DNA of 43,064 nt, taken from the NCBI GenBank assembly GCA_949297285.1, contig CASFRL010000054.1, positions 1-43,064 of the forward strand, in the 5' to 3' direction. Source of the DNA: an uncultured Bacteroidales bacterium. Lineage in GTDB: Bacteria; Bacteroidota; Bacteroidia; Bacteroidales; Coprobacteraceae. Shown here piece by piece: positions 43,003-43,064 of the stretch (positions are counted from its first letter, which is position 1; each line of letters starts with the position of its first letter). The translations under genes were made by a program, and so were the position numbers. The notes beneath the pieces were generated by a model. The model searched no databases. It was not told where the DNA came from and saw only the letters and a program-made list of their open reading frames with translations.

Positions 43003-43064
43003 ATGGATAAAAACAAAGTTTTGCTCGGGATGAGCGGAGGTACCGACAGCTCTGTTGCCGCCAT
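43003..43064 (+). CDS. mnmA: tRNA-specific 2-thiouridylase, 5' end only
   Basis: Only the first 20 codons lie in the window. They encode MDKNKVLLGMSGGTDSSVAA, which carries the PP-loop ATP-binding motif SGGxDSS at the N-terminus, as in MnmA. MnmA 2-thiolates U34 of tRNAs for Lys, Glu and Gln. The Thr in SGGTDSS, where many bacteria have Val, is usual in Bacteroidetes. Other PP-loop enzymes such as ThiI-like proteins are less likely, because the motif is so close to the start. Confidence 0.8.
   Translation, partial: MDKNKVLLGMSGGTDSSVAA

Noticed and set aside
1..43064. CRISPR array, prophage, toxin-antitoxin pair or restriction system
   Set aside because: No spaced direct repeats, phage structural genes, small paired frames with known motifs or nuclease/methylase pairs were recognised.

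Overview
The window looks like a chromosomal segment from a Bacteroidales bacterium, probably a gut anaerobe of the Parabacteroides/Barnesiella/Coprobacter kind; the genus is inference. The signs are: many start-proximal TAnnTTTG boxes (the Bacteroidetes -7 element), A-rich leaders instead of strong Shine-Dalgarno sites, a large secreted protein with a type IX secretion (T9SS)-like C-terminal tail, a DUF4369 lipoprotein, a single-domain KdsD-like isomerase and a SAM-II-type riboswitch before metK. No phage, insertion sequence, CRISPR array or rRNA was seen.

Layout. (1) 1-5.6 kb, plus strand: the 3' part of a giant secreted repeat protein, then a clostripain-family lipoprotein. (2) 5.6-13.2 kb, minus strand: a compact run, serine acetyltransferase - THUMP RNA methyltransferase - DPP-IV-type peptidase - purD - membrane protein - YqaA-like protein, followed by tRNA-Gly(CCC). 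(3) 13.4-17.1 kb: a GNAT/nitrilase fusion convergent with an ADP-forming acyl-CoA synthetase. (4) 17.2-29.2 kb, plus strand: metG, then a surface-polysaccharide block with a Wzx-type flippase, three glycosyltransferases and a four-gene CDP-sugar cassette, closed by a strong terminator. (5) 29.2-33.5 kb, plus strand: SAM-II riboswitch/metK, a thioredoxin-fold lipoprotein without active-site cysteines, and a YifB/ComM ATPase. (6) 33.5-40.9 kb, minus strand: a GH3-family protein, a DEAD-box helicase with a long structured leader, a phosphatase-like lipoprotein, and a PfkB kinase / KdsD-like isomerase / LOG-family operon. (7) 41-43 kb: an M16 peptidase convergent with a HAD phosphatase, and the first 20 codons of mnmA at the right edge.

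The most interesting system is the sugar cassette at 23.98-29.14 kb. CDP-glucose 4,6-dehydratase and the PLP/[2Fe-2S] C3-dehydrase RfbH make a CDP-3,6-dideoxy-4-hexulose. A thiamine-diphosphate enzyme of the acetolactate-synthase fold and a short-chain reductase follow in the same operon. This set matches the logic of yersiniose biosynthesis in Yersinia (YerE adds a two-carbon unit from pyruvate, YerF reduces it), so the cluster probably makes a two-carbon-branched 3,6-dideoxysugar for a Bacteroidales surface glycan. The cytidylyltransferase and the E3 reductase expected for this pathway are not in the window, and the reductase has His where the family's catalytic Tyr normally sits.
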